Notes under the pieces: generated by a model
Database searches by the model: none
Told to the model about the DNA's origin: nothing
Seen by the model: only the letters and a program-made list of their open reading frames with translations
Part shown: in pieces, positions 1-12,570 of the stretch
How the letters are laid out: every line of letters begins with the position of its first letter
How positions within the stretch are numbered: position 1 is the stretch's first letter
Position numbers and translations under genes: made by a program
DNA from: Aphidius gifuensis
Taxonomy: Eukaryota > Arthropoda > Insecta > Hymenoptera > Braconidae
Length of the DNA: 64,000 nucleotides
Direction of reading: 5' to 3'
Assembly (NCBI RefSeq): GCF_014905175.1
Contig: NC_057790.1
Location: 4,898,001-4,962,000 of the forward strand

Positions 1-3000
1 CTAGTTTTTTTATAATTATTTTTAATTTTATTACATTTAATTAAATTTTTTTATTTTTTTTATTCAGTTGAGACTGGGGATGAATTTTCCGCCAATTAGC
101 GTGGAACTCGTGGTTTAACCTTAACGAGCGTTCGATAAAATATTATTGAATTATCCCCTCGTAGAAAATCGTGTATCTCATCAGTGATGTTTTTTTTTTT
201 TCACGATATTAACAATATCGTTGTTGCATCCATGGAGAGATAGATAGAGAGAGAGAGAGTTTAAAAAAAATGAGTCGTGGTAGATATGAGGATTTTCTAA
301 AGGGTGTAAAAGAAGAAAAGATATGAAGAAAAAGATAAAAATAAAGTTTATATATAATGAACATTGTGAAATGTATATAAAGTCTTGCAGTGAATCGATA
401 TTATTTTAACTGGTCGGACACGTAACAAGCCACCCATTAGATGGACGTTAAAGAATCAGTTTAATTAAGCCAGCCCCAGGACTGTTGTGAGAGGTCGAGT
501 ATATTTGCCATTGAACATTGTTCCTCACGTGCACATGAATATATGTTGGTCCCTCTCGATTCAACATTTATTATATATATGCATGTATACAAAGTACAAA
601 GGACCGCGTCATATAATAACGTGATCATACTTTGCCTAAAGCAATACCTCGCACGCACACTTTATTTCATTTTAAACATCAGTAAACCTGCCGCATCAGA
701 CATCACACATACATATACAAAAATTATTTTTCATAAAAATTATAGTATTTATATACCTATGTATTGAAAGATAAAAGGTAGAAAATTATTTTCGTACCAA
801 CCTGATAAATAAATGCCGAATGATAAAAAAAAAGAAAAGGTTGAATTTTCATTTTTCACCAGAATAGATAAAAAAAAAAAAAAATACTGGATATGGTTAG
901 GACGTTCAATGGCTCAGTTCGATTAAGTAACGAGGGAGGGTGTAATGTCTATGCAAAGTAAATTGCACCTACCCAATGCTGATAGGGGATGGACGATGGA
1001 AAAAGAAAGTGTGAAAAAATAAAAGTATATATACATAGAGGGTAAAAAGGACACGCAAGATAGATGGTGTCAGCTTAAAAAAGTATGGAGAAAAAAGAAA
1101 AAAATTTTTTTTTTTTTAAAAAGGAAGTAAAGAAGGGCAGTATATTATATAAAAAAAAAAAAAAAAAAACAAAAAAAATTAGATGAAGAAATGTTGAAAG
1201 AAAAAAGGCAAAAAGCGCATAATAATATGCTGTGAAGTCGGAAAGTGGTGGTAGTCAATATAGGTAGAGACATTCAACAATTTAATAAAGACTTTATTTA
1301 ATTTTTTTTACGACCTCTATATATCAATATATAGATAGTGTTATACGTAAAACTTTTTATCTCAATTCACTATCAATTAAATTTCATTGTAAGCATTTAT
1401 TATAAATAAAATAAGTTTTTTAAATAGAATACAATTATTTCTTTCTATTATTGTTGTTGTTGCGTCAATTGATTCGTGATTAAGAGTACTTTGCTAAATG
1501 ATTTGTATTTATTGATGGTTTTGATGTGGTCAATAGTATACTATCTACTTTTAAAGTTTATACTTCTACAATTTAAAGAATCAGGTGATGAGAGAATGGG
1601 TGTCGAACAAATGTTTCGTAGTGTACAAAAGCAGAAATACATTCAACCAACGAACCAAGTTTCACCAGGTTTTTGGACTATACTATTCTAGTTATATTAC
1701 AAATACATAATAAAACCCTCTTCTAGCTTCAAAACCGTACCCGCAGTCAGCAGTTACCGCAGAGTGTCGGTTCTATTTTGCACGAACGGCTAGCGTGAAC
1801 TAGCCACATCCACCAAGAAAATGCTTTATACATAATATAATAGATATATCCAAGAGCCTTCTATACAACCTTCACTAGTGCTCAGAGGATGAACCTACAC
1901 GTTTAGTCGCCAACCATTCTCTTAATTGAATTAGCCATGCGGAATTAGCAATTTTAGATTGGTACTACAGTACAATTCTAGCAGCACTTATATTGCTGTA
2001 GTTTTGCACACGTTTAATATAATAAGATCTTTTAATACAAACTTGAATATAATTATATTCTATTGAGTCATTTTTTTTATTGCAAATAGCTATTTTAAAC
2101 TGCAAATATGCGAACTTAATGATTATTATATTGTATTAATTTTTTAATTAAGAAATTCAAAATAATTTTTTATTCAAATATTATTTTTAATTTCAAGTTT
2201 AATTAATATATAGTCTATAGTATTAGCAAAAATCTAGCAAAAATGATATAAAACTTTTACAAAGATTGGTGACTTTGTTGACCTAATGGCTGTCCATCAT
2301 CACCAATCTTCGTCAAGATGAACACACATATAACCCAAGTGAACTCTATGTAGTTCATCTTCTTCTGAATCAACATCGATCCTAAAAGTGCTGCTTTTAT
2401 TTTTTTCTTCTCGGTTTCTTTTTTTATTTTTTTTTGGGGTCAGCGATTCTATACACCCGACCAACCCGCGTTTTCAATCGCTTTTTTTTTCTTTCAGAGA
2501 GCTGTACGATAGTTGTAAGCAGGGTAGCACGATCAATCTTTGAACTGGAGACCGTCCAGGTCATTAGCACCTTATCGGAATCAAAGATATTTTCCATTAC
2601 TACGAATTTCTTTTTTTCTCTAAACACAGACCACATTACAGTTTCATTTTGCACACTGCAACTGTATATATGTGCATGGAGATACACATCGAGAAAATTT
2701 CTCAAGTATTAAAACTATAAAAATACTCTATTTTTTTTTTTTTTTTTATAAAACATTTTACTATTAGCCTCACAATAATTCTAATGGTTCAATAAAACTT
2801 GTGTAATTTTATTTTCTATTTCTCTAACATAATGATTCACAACTTTTATATTTATTTATTTATTTGTTAGAAGTTGATGTGTGCTACAAAGTTTAGATGT
2901 GTTTGTCCACCGGAAATTAAATTGTCATATATATATATATTCACTAGTAAATTTTCAGGTTTGTATACGAAAAGCTTCACATAAAGGTAACTTGATAGTC

Positions 3001-3947
3001 AACTTCTGTGTGGTGAACGAGTTTGTGCTACCGAATAAATATATGTACAACAAATACAAAATAAAATAAAAAGAAAAAAAAACATGATATTAGCAGCTGA
3101 TGTTGAAGGGCTGAAGAACCATCGTTTATTTAGTAATATGAGAATTTTTTTAAATAGACTTTCCATTATAACTGTTTAAACTTCAAGATAATCTACATCC
3201 TCTTTCTCTATATTTTTTTTCAAATACGTTCTTTCATATATTGTAAACAAAATAAATTAATAATGAATGTGTGTGTTTTTTTTTTTTTTTTTGATATTCA
3301 GATAAGACTGAGTTTCAAAGCACTATCAGTTACCTGAGTTTTTTTTTAAAGTTAATCTAATATTTCAAAAAAAAAAAGTCATAAAATGCCTTTTAAGAAG
3401 ACTACATTGCATACATGTAGATTGTACATAAATTTAATTTTATATAGGTCTTGACTGTATATCGTAAAGATTTACATCAACGTTAGTACATCGTTTGCAG
3501 TACATTAGCTTATGTGTGGAAGTTGATGATGAGATGTTGAGGATATGCTGGACGTCATACTGACGCCTCTCAACTGTCTCGATTATTCCACACCCATGGT
3601 ATTAATACAACCCACGATAAGCCAAAATGATAATGCCCACCTTGCTCGTAAGACTTTACATATTAATTCACGAAAATCAAGTTACTAAAATGCCAGTAAC
3701 TTGATTATACTAGTTATTTTGTTATTATTCTTAACATTATTCTAATTTCTTTTTTTTATTTTTATTTTATATAGATATATATTTGAGTAGGATGAAAAAT
3801 AAAAAATACAAAAATTTAAAAATGACAACGAGACACCTAGATTTGTGATTCACGAGGTGGTTCACTTGGATATCGCAAAAATGGAAATGATTATTTTTAT
3901 CTTCTTCTTTTTTTTATTTTATTTTTCGTTCATTTTTTTTTTTACAG
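1..3947. other. Gene-free A/T-rich stretch with small unique islands
   Basis: No convincing coding sequence is seen on either strand; the open frames present are low-complexity. Better-balanced unique islands lie at about 61-200, 430-700, 900-1000, 1730-1900 and 3480-3650. The island at 68 follows a T-rich tract ending in CAG, but it is open for only 16 codons. If the Ephrin call is right, this is part of its first coding intron. Confidence 0.5.
2262..2310. repeat. Short hairpin with 11-bp perfect arms
   Basis: AAGATTGGTGA at 2262-2272 is exactly complementary to TCACCAATCTT at 2300-2310, with a 27-nt loop. The stem is too short for a typical microRNA precursor, and pairing does not extend into the loop. 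It could be a structured RNA element, a transposon remnant or chance. Confidence 0.5.
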
Positions 3948-4050
3948 ATTCTACAGCAATTGTATGCCGTGTTGAATGTCAGCATTTATCGCCCACGAAT
4001 GGCTGACCCTGGACCATTGGACTTTCTTTTGTGTCCATTCACACCACGAG
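3948..4050 (+). other. Exon-like island with open frame and good splice borders
   Basis: A 103-nt better-balanced block is preceded by a long T tract ending in TTTACAG and followed by CGAG/GTATTTG. One frame is open throughout (34 codons plus one base). It has an internal ATG at 3999 in fair context, starting MADPGPLDFLLCPF. Its end phase fits the open frame at 5496-5596, so the two could be exons of a small plus-strand gene. I do not recognise the peptide. Poly-T tracts are so common here that a chance acceptor is likely, so this stays a candidate only. Confidence 0.2.
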
Positions 4051-5495
4051 GTATTTGTGAATTACTTTTTTTTTTCAATTTTTTTTTCTTCAATTGTATC
4101 TACTATTGTTTTTTTTTTTTTTTTCTCTCTTCCCTTTTTTCATACACCATATGTTTTTACGTCATTTATACTTTACTACACTTATACTTGAATTAAATCA
4201 TATCAAGCCAAGCAATTATTTACGTATTAGCAAACAGGTATTATTCATTTTTCCTTTATTCTTTTTGCTAGTATATATTCACATTCGCTATAGCTAATCG
4301 TTTGTCATTTTATTTTATTCATTTTTATATTTCTATTTTTAATTATAATTTATATATATATATATATATTTCTTTTTCAATTTTGATTTTAATCTTCTTC
4401 ATTAATTTTTCATTCGTCGTATCTTTAAAATGGTAAAATTTACTTTTGCAATCTGTTCAAGCGTAACACTTGGCACTGTGACAAACGATGAATTATGAGA
4501 CTCTTTTATAATAAATTTTCACTTGAAAAACCGGTTAACTTCTACTATTTTTTTGATGTGTGACAGTGCACTTAAAAAATAACGAAAAAAAATACAAAAA
4601 ACAAAATAAAATACACAAGGGATGATACACGCAAGGGAATAGTCACTGTTCAAGCAACATGCATCTTGTAACATTTTTTATATTTCATCTGATTTTATTA
4701 TTTTTATTATCCCGTGTGAGCCATCAAACTATCAACCTTTGCTTGAAATAGCCAGCTTAATTTCCAACACGTCTTCCGATCATCATAAAGTTCAGCACGT
4801 GACACGATTACAGGGCAATTTTTTTTAGATCAATCACTACATGTATCTATATTATTAAGCTAATCATCAAATAATAATTGTTAATATCTCGTTAATTTTA
4901 TTCATCCTAATTTCAAATGATTTTTATTCATTTTTTTTTTTTTTCTATATTTTTCGATGGATTATTTAATATAAAATTTATTGAAATATCACAACTACAA
5001 ATCTCAGTTATATTTGCAAAAAAAAAAAAAAAAGAAAAACTTTTCTACTTTATTTTTTTTAGTGTGTTTGTATATTAATTTTTTTACTTTCGACCCTGGC
5101 ACATCAATTTTCGTGTAGTAACAATTCTCACTTTCATTCTCAGCTTTTCAAAACTTTTACCATTGGTCTCTGTAGTTTTTTTATGTATATACCACGGTCA
5201 CGGATATATGCAAGATCGTCTTGCCCACTCTTTCACAATTTTTTACTTATTTTATTTTTATTAAATCTTGTTGAAATGCTTCTGGTTACTGTTTAGTGTT
5301 TACTGAACATACATATATATTTTTTTTTTCCTTTTTTTTTTTTAAGTTACCCCGAGCACGATTTTTTAACCTGGATGCGGTGAAAACGTTGGTCATAAAA
5401 ATGTCCCAGTAAGGAATGGTCACAGAGGGACGAGCTTTTTCGACTCATGCTTTCCCCGAGGTAAAAGTACAATTTTAATTTTCTCTCACTCTCAG
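4051..5495. other. Noncoding stretch, possible intron
   Basis: Mostly A/T-rich. A better-balanced island at about 5345-5460 starts after a T tract ending in AAG and ends in CCGAG/GTAAAAG, but all three plus-strand frames meet stops inside it. If the blocks at 3948-4050 and 5496-5596 are joined, this is their GT-AG intron of 1,445 bp. Confidence 0.3.
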
Positions 5496-5596
5496 CCCAA
5501 TGTCCGTCTGGTCATGGAGCTATAGCCGGAATTCTCGACTCAAATTGTTACCTCTGTTCGCTTTACGATCTCAACCAAAATGGAAACTCATTGTAA
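5496..5596 (+). other. Exon-like island, cysteine-containing open frame
   Basis: It follows a pyrimidine tract ending in CTCTCAG. After two leading bases, a frame is open for 32 codons to TAA at 5594-5596. It contains three cysteines in a CPSGHG...NCYLC arrangement, reminiscent of a small secreted or EGF-like segment, but no family is recognised. Its entry phase matches the exit phase of the 3948-4050 block. A weak donor (GTAACG) lies at 5593. A regulatory island that is open by chance is an equally good explanation. Confidence 0.18.
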
Positions 5597-8012
5597 CGTA
5601 ACAACAAAAAAATCTTTTTTATACCCGTTAAAAAACAAATTTAAAATTAACAAAAAAAAAATTGTCAGAAAATGTATTCTATTTTATCAAAGAAATAATT
5701 GAAGAAAAAAATTAAAAAAACAAATTAAACAACTTGAAAACTGTTTTATATTATTCCATAAAGCAAATTGCTATACAATTTTTTATGAAATGAAATAAAA
5801 AGTAAATAAATAAAAATGAATTTTCAAAAAATACCATCAAATAAATTTTGTATTGATTTAATTTTGTTTTAAAATGAACTCTATAAATTTCAACGTACTG
5901 ATTAATTTTTTTTCACACTATCAAATGATGCTTTTTTGAGATTCCCATTATTATTTTTTGTTTTTTTTTTTTTTATATACAATCGGTCCGAAATCAAATT
6001 ACAAATGCTGTTAGTTATTTTTATTGGAGAATATTTCTGGCACGCTGATTGATGTGGTTAAATAGCAGACAGAATGTGAAACATGATTAAAAAAATTTGG
6101 AATGAAAAAAAATAAAAATGTTTTAAAATTTGGTGATAAAAATTAAAATTAAAAACAACATGAATGTGAAAAATTTGAAGGTCGCATACTGCGAGCTAGT
6201 TTGATATTTGAAATGATTAACATTATGGTATTTACTGTCTGAATTTATTTGTAAATAATTTGATATAACAATGAATTTTATTTTGAAAAGCAAAAAATTT
6301 TATTGTAGCTGTGTGCTTTCATATAATCAATTGAATAACTGAATTTTATATTTATTTTATTTATACAAATTGTAAAATCGGAAAAAAATTTCAACTTAGT
6401 TGGCTCAATATATAGAAAAGTATGTGTATCTGTAGAAAGGCGTTCTATTGCAAAAACTTTAAACGTAAAAAAAAAATATATACGCATATTTTTATTTTTA
6501 TTATCTGCTGGCAATGTTGAAAAAAAATTGTCCTTATACAAAACCACTTTTTCTCTATCTCTAAGGGCAATGAGATTGTAAAGCAAAACGAAAACGAGAA
6601 ATAAAAAAAAATATATACTATGTATAACTATAAGCCTCTTGGAGAGTAGGACGAAAAATAAATCCTCAAATATAAAACTTCACTAACTGAAGAAAAAAAA
6701 GATTTTTCACAAGAATATAAAGTTGAACAAGAGACTCAATGACATATATAGATTTTCTACAGCATTATTATAAAAAAGAATAATAGTTTATTTTCCAAAT
6801 CAACAAACAACAAAACTTTATCATAGCAAAAATAAGAAATATCAAATCAAAATAATAATATTTACGCAAAGAAAATAAAATTTAAAGTAAATAGTTTTCA
6901 ACTACAATCAATCAAATTCACCGTTAAATTAACACAAACTCAGATGAATTTAAAAAAAAATGTATCAAGGAAAAAGTTTTCATTTTTTTTTTTGTTTCTG
7001 TTCTTTTGAAAGTAAAAAGTAAAAAAAAAAACAAAAAATAAAGATTAATGACCATAAGTATCAAAGTGAATCCCTCGGAAAGTAATAATTGAACTGCATG
7101 TGTACTTTTTTTTTTTTCTTTAACTAGATTTCAAGTCCTCGATCATACAGAACGTGAATTAATCGATTCTATATTGAAGCAAGTACACAGAGTGTAATTG
7201 CCTCAACTGCCATAACATAAACCCAAGTATAAAAATGATATTTTTAATGTATTTTTATTAAACTCTATTTTATCATTTATAAATTAAAAAAAATAAATAA
7301 AATATATGAAACATAAAAAACAAAAGACTGGTTATATGAATGTAGTAAATATAAAGTCTACAATTAATGTCAGTTGGTTTTGATTAATTATATTAAACCA
7401 TTCGATAATCTACAGCTGCCAACTTGTTATATCTATAAGAGGTCTATCATTAAATACAATATTTTCACCAGTGATTTAATTGCCTCTTGTTCATTACGTT
7501 TGAAGTACAATTATAAATTCACGATAAGTTTTAATATAATTATTTTTTTATATTTATTAAAAAAAAAAAAATTATGTATAATTGATGCAAAAGTGGGCGT
7601 GGTAATCTCATTCATAAAAGTGTCATTTTATAATTTTTATAATTCTAATATAGTATATATAACATTTTAAAGATATTTTATTTTTTGGTTTATTTTGCAG
7701 TCTGTTTTTAATAAAATCCACATGGATAAAAACCGCAGTTATATATTCACAAAATTTTAATTTTTTGCGTAATAAAAATAACATATATGTGTATATAAAG
7801 AAAAAAAATAAATAAAAATACGGTGATTTTGTATGATGTTGAGGATGAGCGTATATGGAAAAATATAATATCCACGGGCCATGAACTTTTTCAAAATAGA
7901 AAATAAAAATATAAATAAATAACAATATTAAAAAGGGATGTTGTCGAACAAGATATGGGGGGGATGAAAGGGGAAAGAAAGGAATGAGAAACATTAAAAA
8001 TAAGACTCTTAG
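5597..8012. other. Very A/T-rich stretch, nothing recognised
   Basis: Long A and T runs with almost no G/C-balanced sequence. Open frames on either strand are dominated by Phe, Lys, Ile, Tyr and Asn and look like homopolymer shadows. No gene or repeat structure was supported. Confidence 0.5.
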
Positions 8013-8350
8013 CCGGTGGGCATCAACTTGTGTGTAATGAGGATGGCTCCGAAGGGCCGCCCAGCAGTCGAATCGCTAATTAATTTTATACCCCATAAAA
8101 CGGTGAGAGAAGCCAAAACGTATAGACAAAAAAGTCGCGGTGAATTGCCAGGATGATAATGTGCCGGTCAAACCAACGCGTGTATTATCTGTATATATAT
8201 GTATATGTATATATGTATGGCGTGTGAACGACGGATTTACCAGCAAGAAACCGGCAGGTTGAGTTTATATTCTCGACGAAGAACGATTATGCATTTGTGC
8301 TCTTTTGCGGTCCCCTGTGGTTGGATCGCACGATTTTAATTCTTTGCCGC
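8013..8350. promoter_or_regulatory. Candidate cis-regulatory island
   Basis: About 340 bp of markedly better-balanced sequence between A/T-rich flanks. It contains a homeodomain-type core TAATTAAT (8077-8084), a caudal/Abd-B-like CCCATAAAAC (8092-8101) and a Runt/RUNX core TGTGGTT (8316-8322). A frame is open from 8013 to 8153 and could be read from an ATG at 8037, but the 39-residue product matches nothing I know. I favour an enhancer or conserved noncoding element within the Ephrin intron. Confidence 0.3.
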
Positions 8351-11300
8351 ACTATACAACGAAAACGATAAAATTTGTTTTTGGTTTAAAGTCAAAAAAA
8401 GATGACCAGACAATTGAGGAAGTAACGAAAAAAATTAACTAAAAATTGAAAGAACAAAAAAATAAAATAATACAAAATAAAATAAATTTAAAAAAGTTGT
8501 TTTCTATATTGTATATAAAAAGAGAAATGAAGACAGAATCCAAATAAAGAAAAAAAAAAAAAAAAAAGTAGTAGCAAAACGAGTGATAAATGGATGGAAT
8601 TCAATTTGAGGCCAATCAACATTCTTGTCTCTTCTCAACTCTTGTCTCGTTCGTCCGTCTGTCTCCACGTCTGGTTTACTTCAGTTCTCTCTCATGTCGT
8701 TCACTTTTTCATCTGCGAATTTTCTCTCAACGTTCACCATCTTTATCTTTCATATTTTTTATATTTTTTTATTCAACTTTATACTACTGCATATACATAT
8801 ATAAATCTATCTACACACGTATTACAGTAGCAGTCTCATACCTCGACTACCAATCAGGTAAAGTAGTGCACCAACAGACTCTTCAACATTTCCTGTATCT
8901 CACATTGAACACATACTATCATTGGAATTTCTTGTACAACATGTATATATGTACATGTGTGCAACATTGTTTCTGTAAACTATGCAACAAAATGAGCAAG
9001 GGACACTTTATGTATATGAATAGATAGATGTTTGTAATCTTACATATATTGTTAGATAAAAATATATTCAACTCAATGTATAAAAAAATACGAGAAGAAT
9101 GAGATTCATACGTGGTGACGGCATAAAGTGAGACTGACACCTACTCGTGAATTACACACACATACATGTATATACCTTCAAAAAAAAAACCTTACACACA
9201 ATTACCTGAATTTTTTATTTATTTTTTATCCTTGTCTCACAAAGAAAAGGCTGACAGTGATGAACGCACTTGTAATTTGTCTCCAGTATTTCAACTCCAA
9301 GATAATTGATTAAATTAAATTAAATTATCACAAATTGTTAAGTATTATTGCCTTGTTTCTTGAATTAATTCATTTACATTAAATTAAATTATATTAAATT
9401 TTTTTTTATACGTATTTATTTAGATTTTTTTTTTATTTTCTAAAAGATAAAAAATTATACAGTCAAATAAATTTGATGAGTAATGTTTCTCTATATATAT
9501 TTGATTATAAGCAGATATAGAAACTATTCTATTTATTCACGAATATACTATTCAGTCATTAGCATAGTTATATCGAGCCTAGGATCCTTTGTAAGCACAC
9601 CATGCTCTTGTGAAATTGCATTTAGTTACTTACTAACCTTGCACTAACCTATCAAATTTATTTAATAATATAACCACATTTCTAAACTATATATATATGT
9701 CAATTTGATTGAATTATATATTTTTTTTAAAGATACAAATTTTTTTAATTAAATAAATTTGACCAAATAATTAGGAGATAGTTTATAATTAACTAGGTCA
9801 TATACTTGTTCAATGCATCAATATTTTTTCCATATATGCACTTAACTTTAGTTATGCCATAGATGCACCTGTTACACAAAACGCACGGATATTTCCTCAT
9901 AACGAAATTACGTCCCCATGATACGTTGTATATATAGATGAGAGTGTTTCGCAAGCGCGTAGAATGACGGAGCTTTCAAGATTCCAGGGAGAATCGATCG
10001 AGCCGTCAAGCATTATATGGCTTTGTAAATGCACACACATACACACACAAATATTTTAATACATTTATACATAGAAATAACTACAATATTTTATATATGT
10101 AAAATATATGTATACTTGTGTAATAATGTGTTTTATATATGGTTCTTGTGTATGTTGAAAGTCCAATATTGCGGATGATACGCGTCCCTTAAAATGATTT
10201 CGTTTTGTATATATATATTCGATTAAACGTGACGATGGATACTCAGATCAGAATGATTGATGAGAGGGTGGTAACTTGATTTACCAAAATCATCACCTCT
10301 CTTGTTTAAAAATAATGAATTCTTATCTTTATGGTTGCACCGTCTCGTGTCTATATATCTGTCTAAAAGTATGAAAACTATGTAGGAAAACAAAATATTA
10401 AGAAAAGAAAAATAAAGTTTGAGAGACTTTATTTCATTTTACTTATCTGGGTTGCAGTAGAGACCACTTCGAAGGATCCATATAGCCTTCAATCATTCTT
10501 TATATATATTCTCATCTATCAATGTCTATTTTAACCCTCAAAAATGTCGATCTTTGTTTCGATACTGATTTAAATTTGTAAATATATATAATTTACCGGT
10601 AAAAAAACATTGAAAAAAAAAAATTCTATTTTGTACAGTCATTGTTTATATTGATTTATTCAAACTTTTTATTATTTTTAAATCAAATAGTAAATATACA
10701 TACAATTTATATATACAAATAATATAAATTGTTGAATATTTTTCTATTGATATAATATTGCAATTATTGCAAAGAATATATAATCGAAAAAAAAATATTT
10801 TTATTTTTTTTAATAGATATTTATTAACTCGAGTTATGTTGATAATAAAATTTCCCGAGTTTAAATATTTTGGGATTTAATTTATACCCGAAATTTTTTA
10901 AGAATACTACCGAGTTAATTTAAAGCTTGAACTTGAGAATTTCGAATTAAAAAAGCTTGGATAATATTTATATGAAATATTTTGTATCAGATATTATTAT
11001 ATACATATAGATATAGAATATATTGTAGTCTGGAAATTTATGACAAGTTGAATATCCGTCGCAATTTGATAATGAAATTCCGTAGATTATTAATATCGAA
11101 ATGGTTGGTCGGTTAGTAGTGAGGAATTTCGTTGGTGACAGAGGTTAGTTAGAAATCGTGGTGAGAAGAGTTTTGGCTGACATAGACAGCGTCAGCATCA
11201 GGTCACTTGATGGGCGTTTAGCTTTACTGTAAAGCTCCTCTGTCTCTTCTGATTTTCAAGTCTAAAATCTCATACCTTCACTACAATACAATAGAGATAT

Positions 11301-12179
11301 TCTCTTGTTTCTCATTAAATATGTATATGTATATTGAAACACTGGCCAAATGTATATGAATAACCCCCGAAAATGTACGCGTTGATGAGAATAATCCATG
11401 ATTTGTCTTTCGTATCATCCACCAGAGCTTTTACAATGATATAAGCTTGATCATGTACCAAAAAGATAGACCCAAACAATTTCCATATATTCAAGCGTTA
11501 ACTCTATTTATTTTTTTACATTTTTATTTTTAAAAATATATATTATTTCACTTGAATAAATAAAAATTAAAAGTTTTTTTTTTTTTTTTATCTCACATGC
11601 AATTTCAACAGAAAATAATAATTATTAGCTTATATAAAATTTTATTATGCATACTTTATATGTATAGTTAGATTTTTAACAGTGAAATCACGAGATTGCA
11701 TATGGAATAATATATATATATTCATAGATTTGTTTAAATGTGCATGAGCTGGGTCACAACGGAAGTGTGAAGATATATATCTGCCACGAAGCAGACGTCC
11801 ACGAATGACAGACGAATGCGACAAATTGCTGAATTCCAAATGGAATCATGAATAAACGATGACGTTAGTTTGATCGATGTGCCATAAATCCATTATTGAA
11901 TAAATCCATAGGATTATTTCAATAAAAACTTTTAAAAAATTCAACTCAAAAAAAAAAAAAAGAAATTAGATTATTTATTTATTTTCAATTTTTTTGATTT
12001 ATTACTAAAAAAACTAATATTTTTTCTTTTGCTATTGCTATATTTGTTTTTATAGAATAATCAAGTTGCTGTGTATATTCTTAGGCCATAATACAACAAC
12101 AAACTTAGACGGATTGTCGAGTGAACACGTAAACACTTTAATTCGCGGTGCAAATGTTATTAGTTATTATGCTCGGTAT
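8351..12179. other. Gene-free A/T-rich stretch
   Basis: No coding sequence is supported. The 145-codon open frame at 8590-9027 is low-complexity and lacks splice or start context. Unique islands occur at about 9930-10020, 10230-10340, 11040-11250 and 11750-11880. Several TATATA stretches are present. Confidence 0.45.
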
Positions 12180-12570
12180 TATTAATCATTCAGGCGATCG
12201 TTGGACGGCATTAATTATCAAAGCCATTTTCTGCAGGGAAAGAGAGAGAGAGAGAGTGGTGTAACCATTTGCTGGATTTGGCTTCGTTATGAAACGTGAA
12301 AATCAGAACCATGGTGAGTTTGGTAGCTTTACGTTGGTCCATCAGTAGTGGTTGGTGGATGAAGAGTAGAAAGGGGTAAAGGTTTGGAAATATACACCGT
12401 GTGGGTGAGTTTGGGGTCAGTTCGTTCGTATGAAATTGATACGTTCTCGTGTATTAAACTGGCATGATCCCCGCCGGCTTAGTGTAAATCGTTTCTCGGC
12501 ATACCACGAGCTTCAAAACTCTCCGCATTTCACGTAAACGAGGGTGGGCTATTGGCAATAGAGCACACTA
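12180..12570. promoter_or_regulatory. Candidate cis-regulatory or noncoding-exon island
   Basis: About 390 bp of balanced sequence with a perfect (GA)n tract at 12241-12256, a possible GAGA-factor site. TTTTCTGCAG before 12235 and ATG/GTGAGT after 12308 would bound a 74-nt exon, but every plus-strand frame in it is closed, so only a noncoding exon would fit. Regulatory DNA is the simpler reading. Confidence 0.25.

Noticed and set aside
1788..1805. GGCTAG/CTAGCC short inverted repeat
   Set aside because: Arms of only 6 bp with a 6-base loop, expected by chance across 64 kb.
7623..7994. 123-codon minus-strand open frame
   Set aside because: Dominated by Phe, Ile and Tyr from A/T tracts; composition-driven.
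8590..9027. 145-codon plus-strand open frame
   Set aside because: Rich in Phe, Ser and Tyr from T-rich DNA, with overlapping open frames, no domain and no splice context.
12235..12308. 74-nt exon bounded by CTGCAG and GTGAGT
   Set aside because: All plus-strand frames contain stops; kept only as a possible noncoding exon or regulatory island.
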